Positions 1-7,665 of a DNA stretch of 15,043 nucleotides are shown piece by piece; the stretch's first letter is position 1, and each line of letters begins with the position of its first letter. The stretch is from positions 1 through 15,043 of the forward strand of contig JAQIBO010000058.1 of NCBI GenBank assembly GCA_027859055.1. The letters run 5' to 3'. Source of the stretch: Spirochaeta sp. GTDB lineage: Bacteria > Spirochaetota > Spirochaetia > DSM-27196 > Alkalispirochaetaceae. Under the pieces are notes generated by a model. The model was not told where the DNA came from. It searched no databases and saw only the letters and a list, made by a program, of their open reading frames with translations. The position numbers and the translations under genes are program-made.

Positions 1-986
1 TCCTTCAGAACGGACTGTTGGAACCGGCGGAACCGTTCGGCCACGACAACATCCGGGTCCTGGCGAATATTGAGAATCAGATAGGCGAGCAGGAAGGTAA
101 CAAGGAACACCGACGCGAGCAGGATCCGCCGTAAACTCTCATCCATCTGGAGATCTGACGCACTGACCAGATACGCCGAGGGCGGAATCGACGGTTCCCC
201 GGAGATCTGTTCAACGACGAAGCCCGCCCCGACATCGCTTTCCAGGACCCCGTCGGCATCGTTCTCCACGTGTCGATCGACGATCTGGACATCTTCCTGG
301 TCAAAGTGACGGGGAGCGTTAAAGATCAGCAGCCCGCCCGGCGTTAGTCGAATCCGTGCGGAAGGACCGAGGATTCCTTCGGAAACAAGTGACGAGAAAA
401 GCCCACTGGTATTTGCCCACACCACCAGGAGGCCCTGGGGAATTCCGAAATTGTCGATGACCGGCGCGGTGACGCGGAGGCCGCCGCGCTCCGGAACCCA
501 CTGAACGGCGGTTCCTTCCTGTTCAGCCGACGGCAAGAGGAGTGGTGGATCCAGTTCGGAGATCGGACGGTACTCGATCCGCGTCGCCGACTGATCGCGA
601 ATATCTGATTCAAGGGTGCTGTACCAGAGGTTTCCTCCGTCGTTGTCCACGATCCGGATATAGTCAGTCTCGGGGTGATTCTCGAAGAAGCGCCCGATAG
701 CCTGGGCTTGTTCCTCCGTATCCTGCCGACTCTGATTCACCAGAAACACGTTCCGGACAGCCGGTACATCAGCGAGCTCACCCACCGATGATTGAAAGGC
801 GCGCTGGTACGCCAACGCTTCGCTCTGGGCTTCCTCCAGAATCGAGACGGCGGATTCGCGCACCCGTTGGTTGTAATACTGCTGGTCTATGATATCAAAA
901 AGGCCGGAGTAGGCCGCGACGGCAAACGCCGTAAAGATGACTGTGGCGAGAAGTAAACTGAAGAGTACTTTTTGTAATAACTTCAT
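1..986 (-). CDS. Membrane-bound sensor protein with large extracytoplasmic domain (C-terminal part missing)
   Basis: The frame is open from an ATG at 986-984 to the window edge, giving 328 codons without a stop; the protein continues outside. Visible layout: a short basic N-terminus (MKLLQK), a first membrane helix at about residues 7-27, an extracytoplasmic region of about 258 residues, a second helix at about 286-306, and the start of a cytoplasmic part beginning NIRQDPDVVVAERFRRFQQ. This two-helix layout is that of Cache-type sensors of histidine kinases, chemoreceptors, cyclases or phosphatases; stretches such as DYIRIVDNDGGNLWYST and a later RVTAPVIDNFGIPQGLLVVW resemble the strand pairs of PAS-like Cache folds. 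The output domain cannot be seen, so the function stays open. It follows yjbQ by 82 bases, with a possible promoter of its own in that gap. Confidence 0.8.
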   Translation of the reverse strand, partial: MKLLQKVLFSLLLATVIFTAFAVAAYSGLFDIIDQQYYNQRVRESAVSILEEAQSEALAYQRAFQSSVGELADVPAVRNVFLVNQSRQDTEEQAQAIGRFFENHPETDYIRIVDNDGGNLWYSTLESDIRDQSATRIEYRPISELDPPLLLPSAEQEGTAVQWVPERGGLRVTAPVIDNFGIPQGLLVVWANTSGLFSSLVSEGILGPSARIRLTPGGLLIFNAPRHFDQEDVQIVDRHVENDADGVLESDVGAGFVVEQISGEPSIPPSAYLVSASDLQMDESLRRILLASVFLVTFLLAYLILNIRQDPDVVVAERFRRFQQSVLK

Positions 987-1016
987 CCTGGCCCGACCAC
1001 TTGTGCGCGCATACCT

Positions 1017-1045
1017 ATTCTGTTCACTATTTTCGGTCTCGGCAA
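1017..1045 (-). promoter_or_regulatory. Possible sigma70-type promoter of the membrane sensor gene
   Basis: On the minus strand TTGCCG (1045-1040), 17 bases, then CAGAAT (1022-1017). Each box matches the consensus at 4 of 6 positions. Transcription would begin near 1010, about 25 bases before the ATG. The same -35 hexamer occurs in front of the response regulator at 8409-8404. Weak on sequence alone. Confidence 0.3.
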
Positions 1046-1068
1046 GACGATTATTGAGGCCTTTGCCG

Positions 1069-1497
1069 TTATCGTTTGGTACCCATGACGGTCACCGCGA
1101 CGCGTCGCGCCCCACCGTTGTTCCGAAATTCGCAGAGATACAGCCCCTGCCAGGTGCCAAGCAGCAACCGCCCCCCGCGCACCGGGATCGTCAGGTTGCT
1201 GCCGACCAACGCCGCTTTCACGTGGGCAGGCATATCATCGCGACCTTCCATCGTGTGAACGTAGTCGGGGTCTCCTTCCGGAACAAGCTTGTTGAAGATC
1301 GTCTCGAAATCAACGCCAACGTCCGGGTCGGCGGTTTCGTGTATCGACAGCCCGGCGCTGGTATGCAGTATCATAACTTGAACGACCCCCGTTTCAAAAT
1401 CCGCCAGTTCCGGGACGCCGGCGGCAACCTCATCGGTAATGAGATGAAAACCGCGCCGGCGCGGCTGGATCGTTATAACGTTCTGTTTTATCTCCAT
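1069..1497 (-). CDS. yjbQ: Secondary thiamine-phosphate synthase-like protein, UPF0047/YjbQ family
   Basis: The 142-residue length is typical for this single-domain family (TIGR00149). Family marks are clear: HTSAGLSIHETADPDV at about residues 45-60 (the conserved His-Thr-Ser and the E-D/N cluster), PAHVKAAL at about 89-96, and the C-terminal signature S-N-L-T-I-P-V followed by GTWQGLYLCEF at about 113-123. Members of the family have weak thiamine-phosphate synthase activity, which gave the family its name; their true physiological role is not settled. The protein should be cytoplasmic: no signal peptide or membrane segment is visible. It is transcribed divergently from the glycosyltransferase gene, with 84 bases between the preferred starts. 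No strong promoter or Shine-Dalgarno sequence is apparent in front of it. Confidence 0.92.
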   Translation of the reverse strand: MEIKQNVITIQPRRRGFHLITDEVAAGVPELADFETGVVQVMILHTSAGLSIHETADPDVGVDFETIFNKLVPEGDPDYVHTMEGRDDMPAHVKAALVGSNLTIPVRGGRLLLGTWQGLYLCEFRNNGGARRVAVTVMGTKR

Positions 1498-1529
1498 TTT
1501 CGGTTCCAGCGTCCTATCCTAACGCATTT

Positions 1530-1556
1530 TTGACATTCGTCTGGTATGTGTAAAGA
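1530..1556 (+). promoter_or_regulatory. Candidate promoter of the glycosyltransferase gene
   Basis: A perfect -35 box TTGACA lies at 1530-1535. The best -10-like sequence is TAAAGA at 1551-1556, with a short 15-base spacer and 3 of 6 matches, so the -10 is doubtful. A transcript starting some 7 bases later would begin downstream of the ATG at 1546, which supports the GTG at 1582 as the true start. Confidence 0.4.
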
Positions 1557-1568
1557 GAAATCTGCCGT

Positions 1569-1573
1569 GGAGG
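1569..1573 (+). promoter_or_regulatory. Strong Shine-Dalgarno sequence deciding the glycosyltransferase start
   Basis: GGAGG at 1569-1573 stands 8 bases before GTG 1582. The in-frame ATG at 1546 has nothing comparable upstream. The choice trims 12 residues (MCKEKSAVEVTT) that have no place in the family fold. Confidence 0.75.
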
Positions 1574-1581
1574 TTACAACG

Positions 1582-2655
1582 GTGAAAACGATAGCCCTGT
1601 CCTGCACCGGTGAAGGCTTCGGTCACGCCGCACGAACGGTAGCACTCGCCGAGGAACTCCGTAAAACGTGCCGACTGGTAATTTTCTGCCCGCCTCATCT
1701 CTTCCCGTTCATGCGACAACACCTGAGCGACGTTCCCCTTGAGGAGATTCCATACTTCTCGTTCGTCAAATTTCGGGACCGGATCGATTACGCACGGACT
1801 GTGTACGCAAACCTTCCGGCGTTGATCCGCTTTCCCGTTTCGGTACGGCGGATCGTCAGCCGGCTCCGACGATACCGCGTCTCTGCGTTGATATCCGACT
1901 ACGACCCGTTCGGGTCGGCTGCCGCAAAGGCGCTGGGTGTTCCCGTTCTTCAGATCAATCATCCGGCGGTTGTGCTGCGGCAGCGGGAGTTTTCACTGCA
2001 ATCCCTCCTCGCCAAGATCGTCTCGGTCCTGCTGATGGGAACGTACCAGCGAAAACTGGTGGTCTCCTTTTACAACGGCGACGTCGGGCCGGTCGTTCGT
2101 CGCAGCATCGTGGCGGGATACCGCTCCGCTGAAGATTTCTTCGTCGTCTACGTGAAACCGACCTATCGAGACAGTGTCCTCCAGGCGCTTTCGCGCCAGG
2201 GAGTTACGAAGGTGCACGTGTTTCCGGACCCGCAAAAACGAATGGCCGACTATCTTGGCCGCTGTCGCGCGGTAATCTCCAGCGCGGGTCACCAGTTTAT
2301 GAGCGAAGCACTGGTCCTGGGCAAGCCGATCTTTGTGGTGCCCCAGGCCGGGCAGTATGAACAGCTTCTGAACGCACGCATGCTGGCGCGCTCCGGTCGT
2401 GGTGAGTGGGCCCGACTGCAGGAACTCGATGAACGACTCGCCACCTTCATCGGAAATATCGATCAATACCCGCTGCACCGTCCCGGCACCGGCGTACGAT
2501 ACCGCTTCGATAACGATCTCGATCGTGCGGTTGCCAAAATCCTGCAGTTCCTTGATCAGACCGTCGTTCCAGCACGCCCTCGGAAACTGTCGTGGTCGAT
2601 CGGCACCCCGGCGCGCCCTATTCGGCACGTCCCGGCGCTTCCGGCAGAGTTCTGA
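1582..2655 (+). CDS. GT-B fold glycosyltransferase (MurG-like, MJ1255/VC2487-type family)
   Basis: From GTG 1582 the protein has 357 residues; an ATG at 1546 would add 12. The N-terminus KTIALSCTGEGFGHAART is the glycine-rich acceptor-side loop of GT-B enzymes, with the GHAAR motif at about residues 14-18. The C-terminal nucleotide-sugar half shows ISSAGHQFMSEALVLGKPIFVVP at about 232-254, followed by QYEQLLNARML, the usual layout of UDP-sugar transferases related to MurG. No membrane helix is certain; the hydrophobic stretch around 141-153 may sit at the membrane surface, as in MurG. Donor and acceptor cannot be told from sequence. The last 30 or so residues are rich in Pro and Arg and look like an unstructured tail. 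The gene stands alone on this strand, and its last 38 bases overlap the convergent CMP kinase gene. Confidence 0.85.
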   Translation: MKTIALSCTGEGFGHAARTVALAEELRKTCRLVIFCPPHLFPFMRQHLSDVPLEEIPYFSFVKFRDRIDYARTVYANLPALIRFPVSVRRIVSRLRRYRVSALISDYDPFGSAAAKALGVPVLQINHPAVVLRQREFSLQSLLAKIVSVLLMGTYQRKLVVSFYNGDVGPVVRRSIVAGYRSAEDFFVVYVKPTYRDSVLQALSRQGVTKVHVFPDPQKRMADYLGRCRAVISSAGHQFMSEALVLGKPIFVVPQAGQYEQLLNARMLARSGRGEWARLQELDERLATFIGNIDQYPLHRPGTGVRYRFDNDLDRAVAKILQFLDQTVVPARPRKLSWSIGTPARPIRHVPALPAEF

Positions 2656-3154
2656 CGATTACGTCGACGATCTCTTCCGGCGTGTACTGTTGGGTATCGA
2701 TGATCAGGTCAACAAATTCATACGACTCGATATCGATGTTGTACAGGCGCAGGTAGCGGGCGTGATCACGCCGGTCCCGCTCGTTTGTGGCGGCCAGCAC
2801 CGACGCCAGATCGCCGCCTTCCCGCTGTTGGATGCGCTGGGCCCGCACCTCCGGAGGGGCGGTCAAAACTACTTTGAGATCCGCCTCTTCGAGAAACCAG
2901 ATAGCCAGGCGTGAGCCAAGGACGCAACTCTGCTCGCGGGCACGCCTGATCTGCTCCATGTCAAGGTACTGATCCCAGGTATCATCGGATTCGGCGCGAC
3001 GACACATCTCGTCAAACGTTATTCCCTGTTCGTCGGCCATTGTATGAAACGTGTAGTTGATGAGCGCGATACCCAGGCGGTCAGCCAACAACCGGCTTAC
3101 CGTTGTATTTCCGCACCCGCTCTTGCCGGAAATAGCGATCCGGACCTCGTTCAT
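2618..3154 (-). CDS. Cytidylate kinase-like protein (archaeal-type CMP/dCMP kinase)
   Basis: A 178-residue P-loop kinase. The nucleotide-binding loop GKSGCGNTTVS lies at about residues 10-20, with Asn where most P-loops have Lys. The archaeal CMP kinase type also lacks this Lys, having Thr there. Downstream features fit that type: RIQQREGG (lid start), then NERDRRDHARYLRLYNID and a terminal DLIIDT segment. The expected reaction is phosphorylation of CMP or dCMP by ATP in pyrimidine nucleotide salvage. The start is supported by AGGGGGA at 3168-3162, 7 bases before the ATG. The gene follows yicC by 16 bases and is the last of the long minus-strand run. Its 3' end overlaps the opposing glycosyltransferase gene. 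Substrate identity is inferred; a diverged kinase with another substrate is possible. Confidence 0.8.
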   Translation of the reverse strand: MNEVRIAISGKSGCGNTTVSRLLADRLGIALINYTFHTMADEQGITFDEMCRRAESDDTWDQYLDMEQIRRAREQSCVLGSRLAIWFLEEADLKVVLTAPPEVRAQRIQQREGGDLASVLAATNERDRRDHARYLRLYNIDIESYEFVDLIIDTQQYTPEEIVDVIVRTLPEAPGRAE

Positions 3155-3170
3155 CGTGTCGTCCCCCTGT

Positions 3171-4040
3171 CTACTCGATGTTCCGAACCTGTTCCCGAAT
3201 CGCCTCTACGGCATCTTTTGCCTCAACCACCGCGTTTTGAACTTCCGGTAACACCGTTTTGCTCCCGGTTGTGTTCAACTCACGGTTGATCTCCTGACAG
3301 ACGAAATCCCGGCGTTTGCCGATCCCGCCGCCGTCGGTGAGAAGCTCGTTCAGGCCGGCAACGTGGCTTTGTAACCGTACCATCTCTTCGTTGGTGCCGT
3401 GTTTTACCGCCAGAGCGGCAGCTTCGGCCATTACCCGTTGTTCTTCGACCTCATCCCCGAGAATTTCCCGGAACTTGTCACGAACCGAGCGCATGACGAT
3501 CTCCTCGACATGCGGTGCTTTTTCAATAAAGACGTCCAGACTTGCCGTCAGGCGGGCGATGTGCCGCTTGATATCCGTGACCGTCGCGGTCCCTTCCACC
3601 AGTCGCGTCTGCTCCCAGGCGTCGAGGGTCTCATGAAGGATCGGAAATATGAACTCCCGATACAGGTCAAGATCACGTTTTCGTTCCGTCTGGACGACCC
3701 CTTCGAACGTCAGAATGTCCTGGTACCCCGGTGGATCGGTGATTCCCGCGGCGTCGGCAATTTCTCTCAGCGCTTCCCGCGCCGCGGCAACGGTATGACG
3801 GTCTACGTGGATCTTCATCGTATCCGCGTACTCCCGCAGCCGAACGGACACTTCCACCTTTCCGCGTCGCGCCCGATTGGAAACGATCGCCCGAATCTCC
3901 GGATCCAGCGGGGTAAGAAATCCCGGCAGTGACGAGCTGATCTCCAGATAACGGTTGTTGACGCTCCGGATTTCGATACTGATGTCGCGCTCGTCAAGGC
4001 TCCGCTCGGTATACGCGTACCCGGTCATGCTGTGAATCAT
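3171..4040 (-). CDS. yicC: YicC/YloC family endoribonuclease
   Basis: The 289-residue protein has the normal family length and both domains. The N-terminal YicC domain begins IHSMTGYAYTE and contains EIRSVNNRYLEI at about 23-34. The C-terminal DUF1732 domain has the family signature HGTNEEMVRLQSHV at about 214-227 and QEINRELNTTGSK at about 249-261. E. coli YicC and B. subtilis YloC are reported to be a distinct class of endoribonuclease; in E. coli this has been linked to small-RNA turnover. The family commonly neighbours nucleotide kinase genes (gmk elsewhere); here a CMP kinase follows. Its ATG overlaps the murC stop by 4 bases (ATGA at 4040-4037), indicating translational coupling. Confidence 0.94.
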   Translation of the reverse strand: MIHSMTGYAYTERSLDERDISIEIRSVNNRYLEISSSLPGFLTPLDPEIRAIVSNRARRGKVEVSVRLREYADTMKIHVDRHTVAAAREALREIADAAGITDPPGYQDILTFEGVVQTERKRDLDLYREFIFPILHETLDAWEQTRLVEGTATVTDIKRHIARLTASLDVFIEKAPHVEEIVMRSVRDKFREILGDEVEEQRVMAEAAALAVKHGTNEEMVRLQSHVAGLNELLTDGGGIGKRRDFVCQEINRELNTTGSKTVLPEVQNAVVEAKDAVEAIREQVRNIE

Positions 4041-5518
4041 AGGGGGTCCCCGTCTCGTCTCAGGAGTTCAACCACGGTGGTGCCGATCCGGAAGTTATCG
4101 CCGGCCCCCATGGTGACAAAGATATCTCCGCGCCGGAGCTCTGCGGCGATGTGCTTCGCTGCAGAGGTGAAATCGGGCGCGTAGCGAACGTCCGGGTGGT
4201 GTGCGCGCACCGCCTCGGCGAAGCGCTCCCCCGTTATGCCGCCGAGGTACGCTTCCCGGGCGGAGGCGTAGATATCGTTCAGGAATACGACGTCCGCCGG
4301 AGCAAAGGCATCGGCAAACCCGTCGAGCAGCGCCTCGCTGCGGGAATAGGTATGGGACATGAAATCCACAACGATACGACGCCCCGGCCAGAACTCCCGG
4401 AATCCTTCCAGAGTTGTACGAATCGCCGTCGGATGGTGGGCGTAGTCATCGAGGACCAGAACACCGTTGACCTCGGCGATCCGTTCGCTTCGCCGGCGCG
4501 TTCCGGTAAAGCGCGCGAGACCATCTACCCATGCATCTACCACGGGACGGTCGGCGCCACCGGTCATTTCGGCCAGTACGACCGCCGCCGCGGCGGCGTT
4601 ACTCACCATGTGGCGGCCGGGTACAGGCAGCTCCCATTGCGTCTCAAGGAGGGCGGCACTGTCACGGCGTCGCAGTGCAACGGAGAATCGCTGTATCCCG
4701 TTCTCCAGTCGGTGGTTGCTGATCTGCCCCTCCCCCGTCGCGGAAAAACCGTACGGCACAACATGGAGATCCGGTCGCTGTCGGCGGAGCGCCTCGGCTA
4801 CCGCTGACGCTCCGGGATCGTCCCGGCAGTACACAACGGTTCCGGCGGCAGGCAGTCTGAGACCGAGCGCAACGAACGCATCGGTCACGTCGTCGGCGTC
4901 GCGATAGTAATCGAGATGATCGGCTTCCACGTTTGTAATCAGCACGATATCAGGGTGGTAATCGAGAAAATGGCGCCGGTACTCGCACGTCTCAGCTACC
5001 AGGAAATCGGCACCGCGGATCAGCGTAGCGGAACCGCCGAAACCGGCCACGCCGCTGCCAACCACGACCGTTGCCGGGAGATCGGTTGCAGAGACCATCA
5101 TTCCGAGCATCGCAGCGGTGCTCGTTTTCCCGTGCACGCCGCTGATCGCAACCGCTGTGGGTGCAGCCGAGAGCGCCCCGAGCATTTCGGTGTAACTGTA
5201 TTGCGGAATACCACGGTGGTCCGCCGCGCGGCGTTCCGGGTTGTCCGGATCGTACGCCGCAGAGTATATCAGCACGGCTGTATCCGCGGGGATGTGATCA
5301 GGAGTAAAGCCCACCTGCGGGGTTATTCCGATACGGTCCAGCATCTCATCGGTGAAGAAACGCTCGGCCACGTCGCTCCCGGAGACGGTTGCACCCTGGT
5401 GATGCAGTATCTCCGCAAGAGCCGCCATTCCGGTTCCTTTGATTCCAGTGAGATGAACAGTTCTGCCGTTGTAGTGTGGGACCGGCTCGTCAGCGGACAT
5501 ATTGGGGATTGTAGCCAT
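4037..5518 (-). CDS. murC: UDP-N-acetylmuramate--L-alanine ligase
   Basis: A 493-residue Mur ligase that attaches L-Ala to UDP-MurNAc in the cytoplasm, the first step of stem-peptide assembly. Seen in order: the UDP-binding N-domain HLTGIKGTGMAALAEIL at about 22-38; the ATP loop GVHGKTST at 127-134; AETCEYRRHF at about 175-184 and NVEADHLDYY at 196-205 in the central domain; FTGTRRRSE at 337-345; LDDYAHHPTAI at 356-366; FMSHTYSR at 386-393; and DIYASARE at 415-422. The CEYRR variant, where many MurCs have an EADESD-like sequence, fits one subgroup that I associate with spirochaetes. Mpl, the related recycling ligase, is the main alternative but less likely. The start is ambiguous: ATG 5518 has no good Shine-Dalgarno, while ATG 5500 (protein starting MSADEP, 487 residues) has promoter-like boxes in front. 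The gene follows cheA by 44 bases. Confidence 0.92.
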   Translation of the reverse strand: MATIPNMSADEPVPHYNGRTVHLTGIKGTGMAALAEILHHQGATVSGSDVAERFFTDEMLDRIGITPQVGFTPDHIPADTAVLIYSAAYDPDNPERRAADHRGIPQYSYTEMLGALSAAPTAVAISGVHGKTSTAAMLGMMVSATDLPATVVVGSGVAGFGGSATLIRGADFLVAETCEYRRHFLDYHPDIVLITNVEADHLDYYRDADDVTDAFVALGLRLPAAGTVVYCRDDPGASAVAEALRRQRPDLHVVPYGFSATGEGQISNHRLENGIQRFSVALRRRDSAALLETQWELPVPGRHMVSNAAAAAVVLAEMTGGADRPVVDAWVDGLARFTGTRRRSERIAEVNGVLVLDDYAHHPTAIRTTLEGFREFWPGRRIVVDFMSHTYSRSEALLDGFADAFAPADVVFLNDIYASAREAYLGGITGERFAEAVRAHHPDVRYAPDFTSAAKHIAAELRRGDIFVTMGAGDNFRIGTTVVELLRRDGDPL

Positions 5519-5536
5519 TTTGCCGCGCCCGGTCCA
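5508..5536 (-). promoter_or_regulatory. Candidate internal promoter for murC-yicC-CMP kinase
   Basis: On the minus strand TGGACC (5536-5531), a 17-base spacer, and TACAAT (5513-5508; 5 of 6 consensus matches). The -10 box ends 7 bases before the ATG at 5500, so the transcript would start at or next to that codon with no leader. It would free the cell-wall and nucleotide genes from the chemosensory promoter upstream. Sequence evidence only. Confidence 0.4.
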
Positions 5537-5562
5537 CCGACGACGACGGGATCGCTATGATC

Positions 5563-7662
5563 TCACTCGCCGTGAAGATCCCGCGCCGTCCGAACTATCC
5601 GCTCGATATCAAGCATCAACGCCGGCGTTCCATCACCGAGAAAGACCGCGCCGGAAAGGCCGTCGATCTGGGAGAACATTTTCCCCAGCGATTTGACGAC
5701 AGACTGGTGGTTCTCGTGCAACGCGCTAACAGCAAGGCCGACGATCGTATCTCCCGCCTGGACAACAACTATCGGATTCTCCGGTTGGGCGACACCGATG
5801 CCGAAATGCTCAGCAAGGTCGATCACCGGCACGATCTGTCCGCGAAAATCGAACATGTTCTGACCGCGGGTCTGTGCGATCGCGGTACCGTCGATACACT
5901 CCCGGATATAGGCGAGGTTGATAAGAAAGAACTGATCACCCACCTCGGCAAGAAGCCCCTCAACGATCGCAAGAGTCAACGGTATCCGTAGTTCAACGAC
6001 GGTTCCGCCCCCCTCCTCGCTGGTGAGCGTTACCGCGCCGTTCAGGCTTTCCACGTTCCGCCGGACGACATCCATTCCCACGCCGCGGCCGGAAACCTGA
6101 GTTGCCGCTTCTGCGGTGGAAAAGCCCGGGGCAAAAACGAGATCCAGGATCTGCGCATGCGAAAGTGAGGCGCCTTCCTCGACGATGCCGCGTTCGTACG
6201 CCCGTTTCAGCACTTTTTCTGTCTGGATGCCGCCACCGTCGTCTTCAACGCGAATCGATACCAGTGCGCCGGTGTAACTCGCGCGGAGCGTCAAGTGGCC
6301 CGCGCGCGGCTTGCCGCGCGCCTCGCGAACATCAGGCGGTTCGATCCCGTGGTCGATCGAGTTGCGAACGATGTGTAAGAGGGGATCCCGAAGCGACTCG
6401 ACCACGTTTTTGTCCAGTTCCGTTTCGGTACCGGTCATCTCCAGACGCACCTCGCGCCCGAGCTCTTTCGCAAGATCGCGGACCAGGCGTCGAAACGGAG
6501 AGAACAGCGTTTCCACAGGAACCATATGCAGTTCCATGGAAAGCTCCCGTGACTCGCGGACAAGCCGCTCCAATTGCTCTGCGTGGGCGGAAAGTTCGCG
6601 ATCGCCGACCATCGTCGCGCGAAGCGTAATCTGAGCCTGAAGGGACACCAGTTCTCCCACCAGGTTGACCAGGTGATCCAGGCGGTCGGTGCGGACTTTG
6701 ATGCTGGATACCGTTTCCGGTGCCGTAGTCGTGGAGGTATCGGCGGCACGTGCGCTTCCAGAGGACCATTTCTGCTCCTCCAGCGCGCTACGGACACTGT
6801 CCTCCGAGACAACCCCCTGGTTTACCAGAATTTCACCAAGAGGCGGCCGGTCCGTAAGCAGCTTCTCCAGTTCCTGTTGGCTCAGCACGCCTCTGTCAAC
6901 CAGGATTTCGCCAAGGCGACGGTACTCACCACCTTCAACCGCCTGTATCTCAAGACGGCTCTCCTCGTCGACAAACATAAAGACGTCTTCAATAGCCTGG
7001 GGCGAGTCGGTCGTCGTTAACAGAAAATCCCAGGCGAGATAGCACACATCCGGCTCAAACGCTCCCAAAGTGGGGATTCCGCCGGTATACCCGACAACAA
7101 GCACATCACCGAGCTCGCGCAATTCCTGAATAAGCGCAAGGGGATTGGTCCCGTTCACAAACGTCTGCCGCGATGGTCGGTACTCGACCCGGTAGAGCTG
7201 GACAGTCCCCGCCGTGGCATTCGCCCTGTCCCCGCCGCTGTTATCCGGGGCGTGTTCCTCCGCGTCGGCCGACTTTGGTGGTTTTCCGATAGAGCGCTGC
7301 AACTCCGCAACTACCGCCCCTGCGGCGGACCGCTGCTCCTCACTGATCTCACGACCGTCGATCAGAGCGCGCAAATGGTCGCGAGCTGCCAGGGTGAGAT
7401 CGATAATCTGCTGATCAACGGTGCGTTTCTCGTCGCGGATCGTTACAAACGTCGACTCCAGTTCATGGGCAAACGCCACCAGTTCGGCGAAGTCGAACAT
7501 TGTACCGGAGCCTTTGATCGTGTGTAACGCCCGAAACGCGGTGTCGATCATCGCCAGGTCTGCAGGATTGTTTTCCAGGCCGATGAGTGCCGCTTCCAGT
7601 TCGTCCAGAAGTTCACGCGCCTCTTCCCGAAAAATCTCTTTCGGGTCGGGAGATCCATTCAT
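5563..7662 (-). CDS. cheA: CheA-type chemosensory histidine kinase with tandem LGEILV repeats
   Basis: A soluble 699-residue kinase. Order of parts: Hpt domain (about 1-105) with phospho-acceptor His47 in LHTIKGSG; linker; a CheA-associated alpha/beta domain (about 155-245, containing FVNGTNPLALIQELRELGD and VCYLAWDFLL); two back-to-back helical repeats beginning RLGEILVDRG (249) and PLGEILVNQG (274); dimerisation domain (IKVRTDRLDHLVNLVGELV, 321-339); ATPase with N-box HIVRNSIDHGIE (430-441), VEDDGGGI (472-479) and SGRGVGMDVV (524-533); and a CheW-like domain (about 565-695). All catalytic motifs look intact. It begins 3 bases after the STAS gene and shares its operon with a single-domain response regulator, its probable phosphotransfer partner. 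No receptor, CheW, CheR or CheB gene lies in the window, so the input is unknown. The repeats and the module layout resemble proteobacterial systems more than the classical spirochaete cheA-cheW-cheX-cheY operon (inference from memory). Confidence 0.93.
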   Translation of the reverse strand: MNGSPDPKEIFREEARELLDELEAALIGLENNPADLAMIDTAFRALHTIKGSGTMFDFAELVAFAHELESTFVTIRDEKRTVDQQIIDLTLAARDHLRALIDGREISEEQRSAAGAVVAELQRSIGKPPKSADAEEHAPDNSGGDRANATAGTVQLYRVEYRPSRQTFVNGTNPLALIQELRELGDVLVVGYTGGIPTLGAFEPDVCYLAWDFLLTTTDSPQAIEDVFMFVDEESRLEIQAVEGGEYRRLGEILVDRGVLSQQELEKLLTDRPPLGEILVNQGVVSEDSVRSALEEQKWSSGSARAADTSTTTAPETVSSIKVRTDRLDHLVNLVGELVSLQAQITLRATMVGDRELSAHAEQLERLVRESRELSMELHMVPVETLFSPFRRLVRDLAKELGREVRLEMTGTETELDKNVVESLRDPLLHIVRNSIDHGIEPPDVREARGKPRAGHLTLRASYTGALVSIRVEDDGGGIQTEKVLKRAYERGIVEEGASLSHAQILDLVFAPGFSTAEAATQVSGRGVGMDVVRRNVESLNGAVTLTSEEGGGTVVELRIPLTLAIVEGLLAEVGDQFFLINLAYIRECIDGTAIAQTRGQNMFDFRGQIVPVIDLAEHFGIGVAQPENPIVVVQAGDTIVGLAVSALHENHQSVVKSLGKMFSQIDGLSGAVFLGDGTPALMLDIERIVRTARDLHGE

Positions 7663-7665
7663 CGC

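Noticed and set aside
937..1533. Plus-strand open frame of 198 codons antisense to yjbQ
   Set aside because: It lies opposite yjbQ, which has clear family motifs; the frame shows no recognisable domain and no ribosome site.
1546..1581. ATG 1546 as glycosyltransferase start
   Set aside because: No ribosome site, lies at or before the predicted transcript start, and adds 12 residues outside the fold; GTG 1582 has GGAGG at ideal spacing.
3399..3932. Plus-strand open frame of 177 codons antisense to yicC
   Set aside because: No domain recognised, and the yicC frame on the other strand is fully conserved here.
4467..4907. Plus-strand open frame of 146 codons antisense to murC
   Set aside because: Ser/Arg-rich shadow frame without motifs, opposite a well-conserved Mur ligase.
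6102..6629. Plus-strand open frame of 175 codons antisense to cheA, rich in Arg and Pro
   Set aside because: Typical shadow frame of a GC-rich gene; low-complexity composition and the opposite strand is an intact kinase core.
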